Of a stretch of 64,000 nucleotides of DNA, positions 1 through 8,095 are shown piece by piece. Each line of letters opens with the position of its first letter. The stretch's first letter is position 1. The DNA comes from Lineus longissimus (taxonomy: Eukaryota; Nemertea; Pilidiophora; Heteronemertea; Lineidae), in the NCBI RefSeq assembly GCF_910592395.1, contig NC_088311.1, positions 12,650,501-12,714,500 on the forward strand, given 5' to 3'. The notes beneath the pieces were generated by a model, which saw only the letters and a program-made list of their open reading frames with translations, did not search any database and was not told where the DNA came from. The position numbers and the translations under genes are program-made.

Positions 1-1612
1 AAATTTGAAGAAAAAGAATTACCTCCCATTGAAGCATTTGACTCAAAATTTAATGCTACAAAAATTTCAGTTGAAGACTATTCCCATGCAAAGAATGTAT
101 GGGAAAAATTTGGATGCAAAACATTCAGAGATTACCATGAAATTTATTTGAGAACTGATGTTCTTCTACTAGCTGATATTCTGGAAAATTTCAGGCAGAC
201 TTGTATGGAGATTTATAATTTAGATCCAGTCTGGGCTTATTCGGCCTCAGGATTGTCTTGGCAAGCCATGTTGAAAAAGACTGACGTTGAAATTGAACTT
301 TTAACAGATGTAGACAAGTACAACTTCTTTGAATGTGGCATTAGAGGAGGAATCTGTCGAGCAAGTCATAGATATGCAAAAGCAAATAATCCCTATTTGA
401 AAGATTTTGACAAGGGTCAACCTACAAGTTATATTTCTTATCTTGATGCGAATAATTTGTATGGATTATCGATGAGTGAAAAATTACCACATTCTAATTT
501 TAAATGGATGACTCAATCAGAATTAAAAAATTGGCAAAGCATTCCATGCACACTTGAAGTTGACTTAGAATATCCTCAAGAATTACATGACCTACATAAT
601 GCCTATCCACTTGCCCCTGAACATTTGAATGATAAGTTGATCCCTAATCTTTGGAATAAGGAAAAATATATTGTGCATCACAAGGCCTTGAAGTTCTATT
701 TGAGTCAAGGTTTAAAATTGACTAAGATTCATAGAGGAATTTCCTATACAGAATCATACTTTTTGAAACAGTACATTGACTTAAACACAAGTCAACGTGC
801 CAAAGCGAAAAATGACTTTGAAAAGGACTTCTTCAAATTGATGAACAATTCATGCTTTGGAAAGACAATGGAATCAGTCAGAGATAGAAAAAATATAAAA
901 TTGACTACAAATGTCCCTCAGCTTCGAAAATTAGTCAATTCGAACAACTATAAAGATCACAAAATTTTCAGTGAAGATCTTGTCATGGTAGAATCGAAAA
1001 AAGCAGAAGTTTGTCTCAATAAACCAATATTTATGGGTCAAGCGATTCTAGACCTGTCAAAAATACACATGTATGATTTCCATTATAATCATATGATGAA
1101 AAAGTACTCAGACAAAGCACAACTGTTGTACACTGATACTGACTCATTAGTCTATCATATAGAAACACCTGATATTTATAAGGATATGAAACAAGATGCT
1201 GAATTATTTGACTTTTCAAATTTTCCAAAAGACCATGCATTGTTTGATGAAACGAACAAGAAAGTAATTGGAAAGTTTAAAGACGAAGAAGCTGGTCATG
1301 TCATCACTGAATTTACGTTCTAACTGAGCTTTACGTTCTAAATTATATGCCTATACAACTGATAAAGATGATGAAGTTAAAAAATGTAAAGGTGTCAAGA
1401 AGAACGTAGTCAAAAATGAAATCACTTTTGAAGATTACAAGTCTGTGCTCTTGGAAAAAATTCCAATTGAAAAAAGGATGGAGGTGTTTAGGTCAAGAAA
1501 TCATCAAATTTACACTGAACAAGTGACTAAATGTGCGTTGAATGCGAATGATGATAAAGGTACAATATTGGAAGATGGAATCTCAACTAAATCTCTTGGA
1601 TTTAAAAAATAA
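1..1612 (+). pseudogene. polB: Protein-primed family B DNA polymerase (5' partial, frameshifted C-terminus)
   Basis: This replicates the element's DNA and belongs to the DNA_pol_B_2 (organellar/viral, protein-primed) family. The frame is open from base 1, so the N-terminal exonuclease and terminal-protein regions are off the edge. Palm motifs are intact: motif A (YLDANNLYG, catalytic Asp codon at 445), motif B (NNSCFGK, about 840-860) and motif C (YTDTDS, from 1129). The frame stops at 1321-1323. The remaining C-terminal part, about 90 codons, continues in another frame from 1340 to the stop at 1610-1612. Between the two parts lies an 18-bp direct repeat (see 1312-1341). The break is after the catalytic motifs, but it removes the thumb-side end of the protein. 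I read this as a decaying or recently broken gene; a consensus error at the repeat is the alternative. Confidence 0.87.
1312..1341. repeat. 18-bp direct repeat at the PolB break
   Basis: TTTACGTTCTAA occurs at 1312-1323 and again at 1330-1341, separated by CTGAGC. The first copy supplies the stop codon that ends the main PolB frame. The second lies just before the point where the C-terminal frame resumes. It looks like a small template-slippage scar. Confidence 0.8.
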
Positions 1613-1674
1613 AACAGGGTTAGCAAAATGCTAACCCTGTTAATGGCAACAGGGCTACCAAATTGGTAGCCCTG
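1613..1674. terminator. Tandem perfect hairpins after polB
   Basis: Two hairpins follow the polB stop directly. The first has 13-bp arms (1613-1625 and 1629-1641) with a 3-base loop. The second spans 1650-1674 with an 11-12 bp stem. Both contain a CAGGG...CCCTG core that recurs in the hairpin at 8335-8357. The position at the end of a gene and before the next promoter suggests a 3'-end, transcription-stop or RNA-stability role; this is inferred. Confidence 0.55.
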
Positions 1675-1715
1675 ATTAAAAAAAATAAAAAATAAAGAAA
1701 TAAAAATAAAAATAA

Positions 1716-3002
1716 ATGGACTTTCCAAACTATTTAAAATGTAATGCTAATGTAAACTATCCTGTCACTTACAAGAATAACTCTTTGACCAAAGATCCTT
1801 TTATCCATCAAAAAATTCATGTAACTCCAAATGAAAGTTTTTATTTCAATACAATTGATATTTTCCCAAATAAGGTGATTCCACGAAAATTTTCAACTTA
1901 TGCACAAGTACAAGATTATATTAAAAATGCAAGCATGAATAACTGGGAAAACCAATTTAAATTTGCACTATACTGTGCTTCATCAGGTTCAGGTGTAAGC
2001 TGGCATAATCATATTAATCATGCTGATCCTTTAGTACAAAGTATTTTTAGATTCCATGTCTATTTTACCATCAGAAAGATATTACACCAGCTAAACATTC
2101 CATTACCAGGAAATCCTGACTTTAATCAATCAAAAAATCCCTACAATAAACAAGCCTATGAAAAATTAAAGCTTGAATTTGGCTCTGTTGACTTCAACTA
2201 TTTTCACAAAGGGAAAATACAAGCGCTAGACATTGTCATGGACAATGGCAACTATTATTTGAATGATCCTAGTAAGTTTCCGTTTAATGCAGATAAAAAA
2301 GGATATGTCTATGCAGACCATCATAGACTTTATATTGATAATTTATCGTTCATTTACTCAGACGATTGGACAAATTTTATCACCTTAGACAGTCAAGGAT
2401 TGACTAAAGCGGGCATGAGTAGAATCAATGAATCGATTCGAACGTATGTTTATTGTATTCTAGGTTCACAAACCATGATTCGTCAGGATATTCTTGGTTC
2501 ATTAGACACACAGAAACAATTTGGAATTTTAGTGGAAGATGCTATTCAAGGTCAAACGTTAGTCGATTCCATCAAAACATTTCAGTCAGCGAGTGTACTC
2601 ATTCACTCAAAACAAGCGCTTGCATACGCTTTAGAAAAAGCAGGTTCACGATTAGATTTTGCTGTAGGCTTAGGATTACAACTTGTTCCTAGTCATATGC
2701 GATTACATATTGGTACAATTGAAGGGTATAATAACTCTCTGTTGACCGCTACAGAAAATACAACTTTTGGCATAAATTCACATATCAATGTCAGAAAAAA
2801 GCGACAAGTGACGCGAGCAAAACAAACTCGCTCATCAAATTTGATGAGCGAACAACCACAAACTAATTCATCAAATTTGATGAATGAACAAACTACTTCT
2901 ACGAGCGAAGCGAGTAGTGAAACAAGCGTCAGCGAAGCGAGTCATTTACCTTTTACAATGGGATTAATTGTTGTAGGTCTTTTAGTTCAAACTATTCTCT
3001 AA
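1716..3002 (+). CDS. Polinton-associated protein, C-terminal membrane anchor, function unknown
   Basis: A 428-residue protein. The ATG is embedded in AATAAATG, the start signal shared by most genes here. The first 360 residues look globular, with the segment SGSGVSWHNHINHADP near residue 90 and several hydrophobic helices. A basic patch (NVRKKRQVTRAKQTR) follows, then a low-complexity Ser/Thr/Glu tail containing the repeated phrase SSNLM, and a hydrophobic C-terminus (about residues 411-428) that could anchor it in a membrane. I recall proteins of this general shape next to integrase in invertebrate Mavericks, but I know no function. A virion or membrane-associated role is a guess. The tail DNA contains two perfect palindromes (2829-2850 and 2866-2885). 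Confidence 0.72.
   Translation: MDFPNYLKCNANVNYPVTYKNNSLTKDPFIHQKIHVTPNESFYFNTIDIFPNKVIPRKFSTYAQVQDYIKNASMNNWENQFKFALYCASSGSGVSWHNHINHADPLVQSIFRFHVYFTIRKILHQLNIPLPGNPDFNQSKNPYNKQAYEKLKLEFGSVDFNYFHKGKIQALDIVMDNGNYYLNDPSKFPFNADKKGYVYADHHRLYIDNLSFIYSDDWTNFITLDSQGLTKAGMSRINESIRTYVYCILGSQTMIRQDILGSLDTQKQFGILVEDAIQGQTLVDSIKTFQSASVLIHSKQALAYALEKAGSRLDFAVGLGLQLVPSHMRLHIGTIEGYNNSLLTATENTTFGINSHINVRKKRQVTRAKQTRSSNLMSEQPQTNSSNLMNEQTTSTSEASSETSVSEASHLPFTMGLIVVGLLVQTIL
2829..2885. repeat. Two palindromes inside the coding tail
   Basis: Perfect palindromes at 2829-2850 (22 bp) and 2866-2885 (20 bp) share the core TCAAATTTGA. The same core is the centre of the intergenic palindromes at 4063-4096 and 5706-5729. 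Here they encode the repeated SSNLM peptide in a low-complexity tail. Confidence 0.7.
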
Positions 3003-3014
3003 AATAAACAGACC

Positions 3015-4058
3015 ATGAACGGCGTGAACACCCGCGAACGAAGTGAGAGTGTGCAAGAAGCATATGCAAGGTACAAATATCCTTCTGCTTTAAAATTTTA
3101 TAAAATCATGAAAAAGAAGGATCCTAGTATAAAATTTGATGACATTGATCAATTTGTAAAATCTCAGAAAAGCTATCAGCTTCACAAAAAGCAGTCCAAT
3201 AAAATCCAAGGTCACATTATAGCTTATCGTGAAAATGCTCTTTGGTTCATGAATTTGTTGGACATGAGTAATTATTCAAGGCAAAATAAAGGGTACAAAT
3301 GGATTTTACTTGCTATTGATACATTTACAAGAAAAGCTTATGCTGAAGCATTAAAAAATAAAACTAAGTTTGAAGTGAAAAATGGCTTTGAAAAAATTTA
3401 TAATGATACTGGAAGTATTACACTTATTATTACAGATTCAGGCAATGAATTTTTAAACAAACCACTACAAGATTTATTCAAAGAATTAAACATTAGACAT
3501 GGAACAGTGGATATTGGTGATCATCATGCATTAGGCTTAATTGATAGACTATCTAGAACTATTAAAGAAATGGTCTTCAAAGATTTCACAGAGAAAAATA
3601 CAGTCAAATGGGTTGATCATTTGCAAGATTACATTAGTGCATACAATGAAAGACCTCATTCTGGCATTTTAGACTATAGTCCAAATGAAGCTAACCTTCA
3701 TGCTACTGAATTAGTTGAATTAAATGTAGAAAAATCTATGCCCGTTGTACACAAGTTTAACATTGGAGAATTAGTTAGAAAAAAATTGAAGAGACCTATA
3801 TTTACAAAAGGTTACAAACAGATTTGGAGCAATAGAACTTACACTATCAAAAATATTGAAGGTGTTCATGCTATCTTAAATAATGACGAAAGAGTTAGAC
3901 TTGATGCTTTGCAGCAAGTGCTAGCTACAATTGATGAAGAAGCTGATTCTTCAGAGGTTGAGAAAGCAGATAAAGAAGTGAAAGTAGAAAAAATTTTAAA
4001 ACATAAAGAAGGACTTGATAAAAAAAATATTATTGACTCACGGTTGAGAAAGAAGTAA
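3015..4058 (+). CDS. INT: Retrovirus-like integrase (rve) of Polinton type
   Basis: A 347-residue integrase that would join the element's ends to host DNA. The catalytic core shows Asp83 (LLDMSNY), Asp141 (IITDSGNEF) and a third acidic residue in GLIDRLSRT exactly 35 residues later. That third residue is Asp177 where retroviral integrases have Glu. A C-terminal SH3-like segment (FTKGYKQIWSNRTYTI) typical of Maverick integrases follows, then a charged tail. The start is the ATG after AATAAACAGACC, the second class of start signal. The first 16 bases around the ATG match those of the gene at 6380. It lies 12 bp after the previous stop and ends just before a 34-bp palindrome, so it closes a co-oriented cluster. 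Confidence 0.88.
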   Translation: MNGVNTRERSESVQEAYARYKYPSALKFYKIMKKKDPSIKFDDIDQFVKSQKSYQLHKKQSNKIQGHIIAYRENALWFMNLLDMSNYSRQNKGYKWILLAIDTFTRKAYAEALKNKTKFEVKNGFEKIYNDTGSITLIITDSGNEFLNKPLQDLFKELNIRHGTVDIGDHHALGLIDRLSRTIKEMVFKDFTEKNTVKWVDHLQDYISAYNERPHSGILDYSPNEANLHATELVELNVEKSMPVVHKFNIGELVRKKLKRPIFTKGYKQIWSNRTYTIKNIEGVHAILNNDERVRLDALQQVLATIDEEADSSEVEKADKEVKVEKILKHKEGLDKKNIIDSRLRKK

Positions 4059-4062
4059 GATA

Positions 4063-4096
4063 TTTATAATGTCTTCAAATTTGAAGACATTATAAA
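4063..4096. terminator. 34-bp perfect palindrome between convergent genes
   Basis: A perfect palindrome centred between bases 4079 and 4080 (core CTTCAAATTTGAAG) lies between the integrase stop and the end of the minus-strand gene. It could fold on either strand, which suits a shared bidirectional 3' end. The core recurs at 5706-5729. Confidence 0.6.
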
Positions 4097-4100
4097 CATG

Positions 4101-4385
4101 TTACTCAATTTGCAACGAAGGAAGTTCTTTCAGCTCCTTGGGTACATTTTTCCATCTTCTACGGGTCAACATATAGTCTAAATAAGTTCCAACGATAGCC
4201 CACCATGTTTCTAATTTGATGAAGGAGTCATTCACTGATATCTCAAGTTGATCCACTTTAGTATTGACTTTAGTCGCTGTTATAACGTCAGGATTTAACT
4301 GACTGTTTTTTACCTTTCGTATGTCCTCTTTTAGTTCCTCAATAGCTGCTGGGTAAAAGTATTTAATCCCACACATGTTGACCAT
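4101..4385 (-). CDS. Small coiled-coil-like protein, unknown
   Basis: A 94-residue minus-strand ORF. Its ATG at 4385 is preceded on its own strand by TATAAAATAAA, the element's start signal, which argues that it is a real gene. The product has a charged helical middle (EELKEDIRKVK ... VDQLEISVNDSFIKLE) followed by a hydrophobic and aromatic stretch (WWAIVGTYLDYML). This suggests a short coiled coil plus a membrane-touching helix. It is divergent from the major capsid gene and convergent with integrase. I do not recognise the family. Confidence 0.55.
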   Translation of the reverse strand: MVNMCGIKYFYPAAIEELKEDIRKVKNSQLNPDVITATKVNTKVDQLEISVNDSFIKLETWWAIVGTYLDYMLTRRRWKNVPKELKELPSLQIE

Positions 4386-4468
4386 TTTATTTTATAAAAA
4401 TTTTCTTCTTGTTCAATATGCCAAAAATGGCACATTGATTTTTTAAAAAAAATTTTATCTATAAATAA
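4383..4468. promoter_or_regulatory. Divergent promoter module upstream of major capsid and the minus-strand gene
   Basis: The 83 bp between two divergent starts contain an A/T-rich block on each side and a small GTGCCA...TGGCAC hairpin near 4420-4437. Most of the module, read on the minus strand, reappears at about 8366-8446 upstream of another gene, including the 20-mer GAACAAGAAGAAAATTTTTA followed by TAAAATAAA. The right half (run of A, ATTTTA, CTATAAATAAATG) is also nearly identical to 8070-8098. Repetition of the same module before three genes supports a promoter role. Confidence 0.6.
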
Positions 4469-5683
4469 ATGGACACATCGTTTGGTAAATATCTTGATCC
4501 TTATAGATCAAACAAAATAGCCAAGGGGCTCAAAGCTAAAAGAAATTATGAAGTCATTACCCATAATCCTAATTCTGTGAATCCTGGAGAAACACTTTAT
4601 GTGAAAATTCCTCAGCTTGAAAAAGGACAAGTGATTGTTCCTAAAAGTTTGAAACTTACATTTAAACTTTCTACCTCATCAAAAGCAAGTAATGCAGCCA
4701 ATGCTGCAGCAGCTGGATTTGTGGCTAATGTAGGTCGAAATATTGTAGAAAGAATTACTACTAAATTGGGTGGAAAAACAATGAGTGAAGTGGACAAAGC
4801 TTACATCTATAATACATTCAAGGATTTTTGGTTGACAGAAAAACAAAGGAAAAATCGTGTTCAGCAAGGTATTGACAAGGAGCAACGAAAAGATGCTATT
4901 AAAACAGCATTTGGTGACAGATATTGTATTCCTATTGAGTCAGAAATATTTGATGATCATCTACCTTTTTACCTATCAGCTATTTTAGAATCCATTGAAT
5001 ATAATATCAAATTCAATGATGCAAAATATGTTGTGACAGGAACTGCAACGTCAAAAACGTATGCTGTGAAAGATATTCAACTTGAGTATGAAACAGTCTT
5101 TTCCACAGAACTTAGTGAGGAAATCGAAGCAATATATGCTGATACTAGATTTCGATATGAAGACGTGCATCTTTTGAGAACAGATTCAATTGGAAAGAAT
5201 AAACGAATGAATATCAATGTAGATGTCAATCGCGCTTCTACAAAGGGTATTCTGATATTTTTCCAGAAAAATTACGCTGAGTATGATGCCGAAAATACAA
5301 GTTTTCAAAATCCAGACATCACTAATGTGACCATTACTTCAGAAGGAATTTCTCACTGTATATACAAGTCAGGAATGAAAGCCTATGATCAATTTGATGA
5401 AGTCAAACGACTTTATATGTCAGAAGATCTTAAGCAAACTGAAGACTGCATGATGGATGTCGAAAAATTCTATGAAAATCATAAATATGCTCTGTGGATT
5501 GATCTGAGAAGTACAGAGGACAACTATTTACATGGATCTGGAACTGCCATGAGCAATATTAAACATGGTTTACAACTTGAACTTACCAGAAGTACTGAAA
5601 CAGAATATGACATGCTTGTCTATATTGTAGCTGATGGATTAGTAGGACTTGAGAATAAACGAGTAAAGGGCATTGTACACTAA
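4469..5683 (+). CDS. MCP: Major capsid protein (double jelly-roll, hexon-like)
   Basis: A 404-residue protein that would form the pseudo-hexameric capsid shell. The N-terminal region (YEVITHNPNSVNPGETLYVKIPQLEKGQVIVPKS, about residues 30-62) is the pattern I associate with Polinton/adintovirus hexon-like proteins. The rest is beta-rich with no membrane segment, and its length fits an animal Maverick capsid. The ATG lies in CTATAAATAAATG. It is followed by a 24-bp palindrome and then the packaging ATPase, the usual neighbour. The identification rests on sequence pattern and gene neighbourhood, not on a structure. Confidence 0.78.
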   Translation: MDTSFGKYLDPYRSNKIAKGLKAKRNYEVITHNPNSVNPGETLYVKIPQLEKGQVIVPKSLKLTFKLSTSSKASNAANAAAAGFVANVGRNIVERITTKLGGKTMSEVDKAYIYNTFKDFWLTEKQRKNRVQQGIDKEQRKDAIKTAFGDRYCIPIESEIFDDHLPFYLSAILESIEYNIKFNDAKYVVTGTATSKTYAVKDIQLEYETVFSTELSEEIEAIYADTRFRYEDVHLLRTDSIGKNKRMNINVDVNRASTKGILIFFQKNYAEYDAENTSFQNPDITNVTITSEGISHCIYKSGMKAYDQFDEVKRLYMSEDLKQTEDCMMDVEKFYENHKYALWIDLRSTEDNYLHGSGTAMSNIKHGLQLELTRSTETEYDMLVYIVADGLVGLENKRVKGIVH

Positions 5684-5705
5684 CCACAAAAACATTTAGC
5701 ATGTG

Positions 5706-5729
5706 TCAGTCTTCAAATTTGAAGACTGA
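5706..5729. terminator. 24-bp perfect palindrome after the major capsid gene
   Basis: A perfect palindrome with the core CTTCAAATTTGAAG lies 23 bp after the capsid stop and 22 bp before the ATPase start. It shares its central 16 bases with the palindrome at 4063-4096, which suggests a common 3'-end or regulatory function. Confidence 0.55.
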
Positions 5730-5750
5730 GTTGTTAAAAATAAACAAGAC

Positions 5751-6368
5751 ATGAATGTGAGTGAATTTTATTGTAATCCACCTTTCAATATGTTAATTGT
5801 CGGAATGACAGACTGTGGCAAGACATATTTTATACTAGATTTACTTGAAAAAGAATTTCGTAAAAAATTTGATGACATTGTGATATTTTGTCCAACCATT
5901 GACATGAATAAAACTTACCAAGATAGAGCATGGATTACACAAGATAAAAATATACACATTTATCCTCCAAAATTAGTACTTACAGATTTAAATATATGCT
6001 TAGAAGATGCGATTGAAAATTTAAAAAGTCAAGATCATCAAACATTATTTATCATTGATGATTGTGCTAATTTGTGGGAATCAAAGAATAAGTGTACAAA
6101 ATTGACTGAACTAGCTTTCTCAGGAAGACATTATGGCATTTCTGTGTGGCTTTTGACTCAAAAATATAATGCAGTTGTAAAAGATTTTAGAGAAAATTGT
6201 AAACACATGGTGATTCATACAATGAATGATCAATTATCTATGGATCAAATTTTCAAAGAAAATCGCTGTATTCCACAAAGCAAAAAAGACACAGTTCTTG
6301 TGCAGATTGATGCAGGAAAGAAGCTTATACTGCGCAGAAAGATGCCTTTTGATTATTTTTTATCATAA
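5751..6368 (+). CDS. ATP: FtsK/HerA-type (A32-like) genome packaging ATPase
   Basis: A 205-residue P-loop ATPase that would pump viral DNA into capsids. Walker A is GMTDCGKT (residues 18-25). Walker B is LFIIDD (about 99-104), followed by a short sensor-like region (SGRHYGISVWLLTQ), the order seen in the A32/packaging ATPase clade. The length is typical of the minimal Polinton ATPase. The start follows AATAAACAAGAC, the second start-signal class, and it sits between the major capsid gene and a small unknown gene with the same class of start. Confidence 0.87.
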   Translation: MNVSEFYCNPPFNMLIVGMTDCGKTYFILDLLEKEFRKKFDDIVIFCPTIDMNKTYQDRAWITQDKNIHIYPPKLVLTDLNICLEDAIENLKSQDHQTLFIIDDCANLWESKNKCTKLTELAFSGRHYGISVWLLTQKYNAVVKDFRENCKHMVIHTMNDQLSMDQIFKENRCIPQSKKDTVLVQIDAGKKLILRRKMPFDYFLS

Positions 6369-6379
6369 ATAAACACACC

Positions 6380-6823
6380 ATGAACGGCGTGAATGTGGAA
6401 ACTATTGTTGAAGAAGAACAAAACGAGTGTGACATGCGAAGTGAATTACTTTCACACTATCAATCAGGATTACTAAATAAACTAGGAATAAAATCATCTG
6501 AGGCTACAATTAAAAAAGCTTCACAAAAAAATATTGAAAAATTACATAATGAATATAACATCAAATATAATACTCAGATTGCTGATGATTTAGTATCTAA
6601 TTTATTATTTGGTTATACTCAAGCAGTAAAAATTGTATTTCCAAATTTGGATCAAAAAAAATTACATGAAAAATTAAATGACAATATCATAGTAAACCAT
6701 GAAATAAAGAAACAACTGGGTCAATATATGAACCCAACACTTTTAGCGGCAGGTACAATTGTAGTCAATACGGCTGAAACTGCAATGACGCATGAAGCAG
6801 AGGACACATGCGAGGATTCCTAA
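6380..6823 (+). CDS. Unknown Polinton protein with acidic C-terminus
   Basis: A 147-residue ORF starting 11 bp after the ATPase stop. The sequence around its ATG (CCATGAACGGCGTGAA) is identical to that of the integrase gene, so both proteins begin MNGVN. The body is helical and charged, with a conserved-looking core LVSNLLFGYTQAVKIVFPNL, and the tail is acidic. No catalytic motif or clear membrane segment is visible. By position next to the ATPase it may act in packaging or assembly, but this is only context. Confidence 0.62.
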   Translation: MNGVNVETIVEEEQNECDMRSELLSHYQSGLLNKLGIKSSEATIKKASQKNIEKLHNEYNIKYNTQIADDLVSNLLFGYTQAVKIVFPNLDQKKLHEKLNDNIIVNHEIKKQLGQYMNPTLLAAGTIVVNTAETAMTHEAEDTCEDS

Positions 6824-6855
6824 ATTTTATAGAGTCCTCACTGACTTTATAAAAT
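6824..6855. terminator. Imperfect hairpin between convergent genes
   Basis: Arms at 6824-6836 and 6843-6855 pair over 13 positions with one G-T type mismatch and a 6-base loop. The site lies between the plus-strand gene ending at 6823 and the minus-strand gene ending at 6862, as for the other cluster-end palindromes. Confidence 0.5.
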
Positions 6856-6861
6856 CTAAGA

Positions 6862-7566
6862 TTATGGCCAATTTAATTTTTTAAAATCTTCATACACCTT
6901 TTCTAAAGAAGATGTTAATACACTCGCTGATGCAGCCGCTTTTGCGTCCAATTTTTTCAATTTTTTTCTCGTCGCTGCGCTAATACTTGCTGGTGCTAAA
7001 AGATAGTGTTCATTTAATTTTTGTAATATATGTTTATTAAAAAAGAAGGACTTTCTGTTTAGTTTATCCTTATTCTTTTCAAACAGGTCTTCTAACCTTT
7101 TAACATCCTTGGCAATTGAATTATAGTCAACTCTTTTGAACAATAGTTCGTCTTTATACTGTTCTTTAAATTTTGAAAATTTAGACATAACATACTTATG
7201 AGTTTTTTCCATGCCATAGTGTGATCCACAAATATACGTTTTTTGAATAGAATTTGTCCACAAATCTGGTGAAGTATGAGAGTATGGATCAAAAGCATTG
7301 TCTACAGTTCCACAATCATTACAAACGACTTCATTCTCTAGTATAGTACAATCTGTTGAATAACAATCTTGACAAATCCAATGATTACAATATAAATTTA
7401 CATATTTTCCAGCTATTTTAAGCTGCTCTCGCAAATAATAACGAGTGTATGAAACAAGTGACATTTCATATTGATATTGTGTAAAACATCTTGCGTCACT
7501 TTCTAATACCTCAACAACCTTTTCATATATTTCTTCAAGGTTGTCAAATCTAACATCTGCCTTCAT
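6862..7566 (-). CDS. Zinc-ribbon protein, candidate VLTF3/TFIIB-like transcription factor
   Basis: The reading frame is open to 7605, but I start it at the internal ATG at 7566. That ATG carries the element's start signal (ATAAATAAAATG on the minus strand), giving 234 residues. A four-cysteine zinc ribbon lies in the middle, with C65-x2-C68 and C82-x2-C85. The second pair reads CNDCGTV, as in TFIIB/TFIIS-like and poxvirus late-factor-3-like ribbons. Helical, Lys-rich segments flank it and the C-terminus is Ala/Lys rich. Ribbon first and helices after resembles VLTF3-like proteins of large DNA viruses, but residue-level homology is not shown here. If correct, it could direct transcription from the recurrent AATAAATG signals. 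It is divergent from the gene at 7771, with a repeat array between them. Confidence 0.62.
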   Translation of the reverse strand: MKADVRFDNLEEIYEKVVEVLESDARCFTQYQYEMSLVSYTRYYLREQLKIAGKYVNLYCNHWICQDCYSTDCTILENEVVCNDCGTVDNAFDPYSHTSPDLWTNSIQKTYICGSHYGMEKTHKYVMSKFSKFKEQYKDELLFKRVDYNSIAKDVKRLEDLFEKNKDKLNRKSFFFNKHILQKLNEHYLLAPASISAATRKKLKKLDAKAAASASVLTSSLEKVYEDFKKLNWP

Positions 7567-7603
7567 TTTATTTATGAAGGCATAATTTTTATTATACAAC
7601 AAC

Positions 7604-7756
7604 ATGACTTTAATAGTCGCTAATAATGACTTTAATAATGACTTTAATAGTCGCTAATAATGACTTTAATAATGACTTTAATAGTCGCTAATAATGACTT
7701 TAATAGTCGCTAATAAAGACTTTAATAGTCGTTAATAATGACTTTAATATTTTTCA
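7604..7756. repeat. Short tandem repeat array between divergent genes
   Basis: Eight copies of GACTTTAAT, five of them followed by AGTCGYTAATAAW, give irregular 12-22 bp periods over about 150 bp. The GACT and AGTC parts can pair, so each unit is a small hairpin. The array lies between the divergent starts at 7566 and 7771. It could be a protein-binding array (replication or transcription control), or simply slippage in an AT-rich spacer. Confidence 0.75.
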
Positions 7757-7770
7757 TAAAATAAACAGAT

Positions 7771-8067
7771 ATGGACGGAGAAAACACAACAACTGAAATT
7801 ACAACAACAGAAAAGCCAAAGAATCCTAAAAGAGTTGAATGGGGTAAAAAATTAGGTCAGTTGAATAAAGGAAAGAAAAAAAGTAAAACAGATGATGACA
7901 TTAAGCAAAGTTATTATTTGTCTACAAACTACTATCCTTTAATATTGATAGGTGGAATCACTTTAGCAGGTTTTGTTTGGTTCTACTCTAAAAATTCAGC
8001 GAGTATTGATCCTATTGAAAAATTTCATAAAAAAACTAAACAAAAATCTGACAATCTGATCTTATAA
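7771..8067 (+). CDS. Small basic single-pass membrane protein
   Basis: A 98-residue protein with a polar Thr-rich N-terminus, a basic stretch beginning NPKRVEWGKKLGQLNKGKKK (residues 18-37), one predicted membrane segment (about residues 54-72, YPLILIGGITLAGFVWFYS) and a basic tail. The pattern NPKRV-x-x-GK-x-L followed by a membrane helix is one I recall from small Maverick proteins in invertebrate genomes, with no assigned function. The start signal is AATAAACAGAT-ATG, the same class as integrase and ATPase. It is probably a virion membrane or DNA-contacting protein. Confidence 0.68.
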   Translation: MDGENTTTEITTTEKPKNPKRVEWGKKLGQLNKGKKKSKTDDDIKQSYYLSTNYYPLILIGGITLAGFVWFYSKNSASIDPIEKFHKKTKQKSDNLIL

Positions 8068-8095
8068 ATTTAAAAAAAAATTTTACTATAAATAA

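Noticed and set aside
7567-7605. Upstream start (7605) for the zinc-ribbon gene
   Set aside because: The frame is open, but the signal AATAAAATG is at 7566, and the upstream codons lie at the edge of the repeat array.
7604-7756. CRISPR-like repeat array
   Set aside because: The units are 9-22 bp, directly abutting, with no unique spacers, in animal DNA; it is a simple tandem array.
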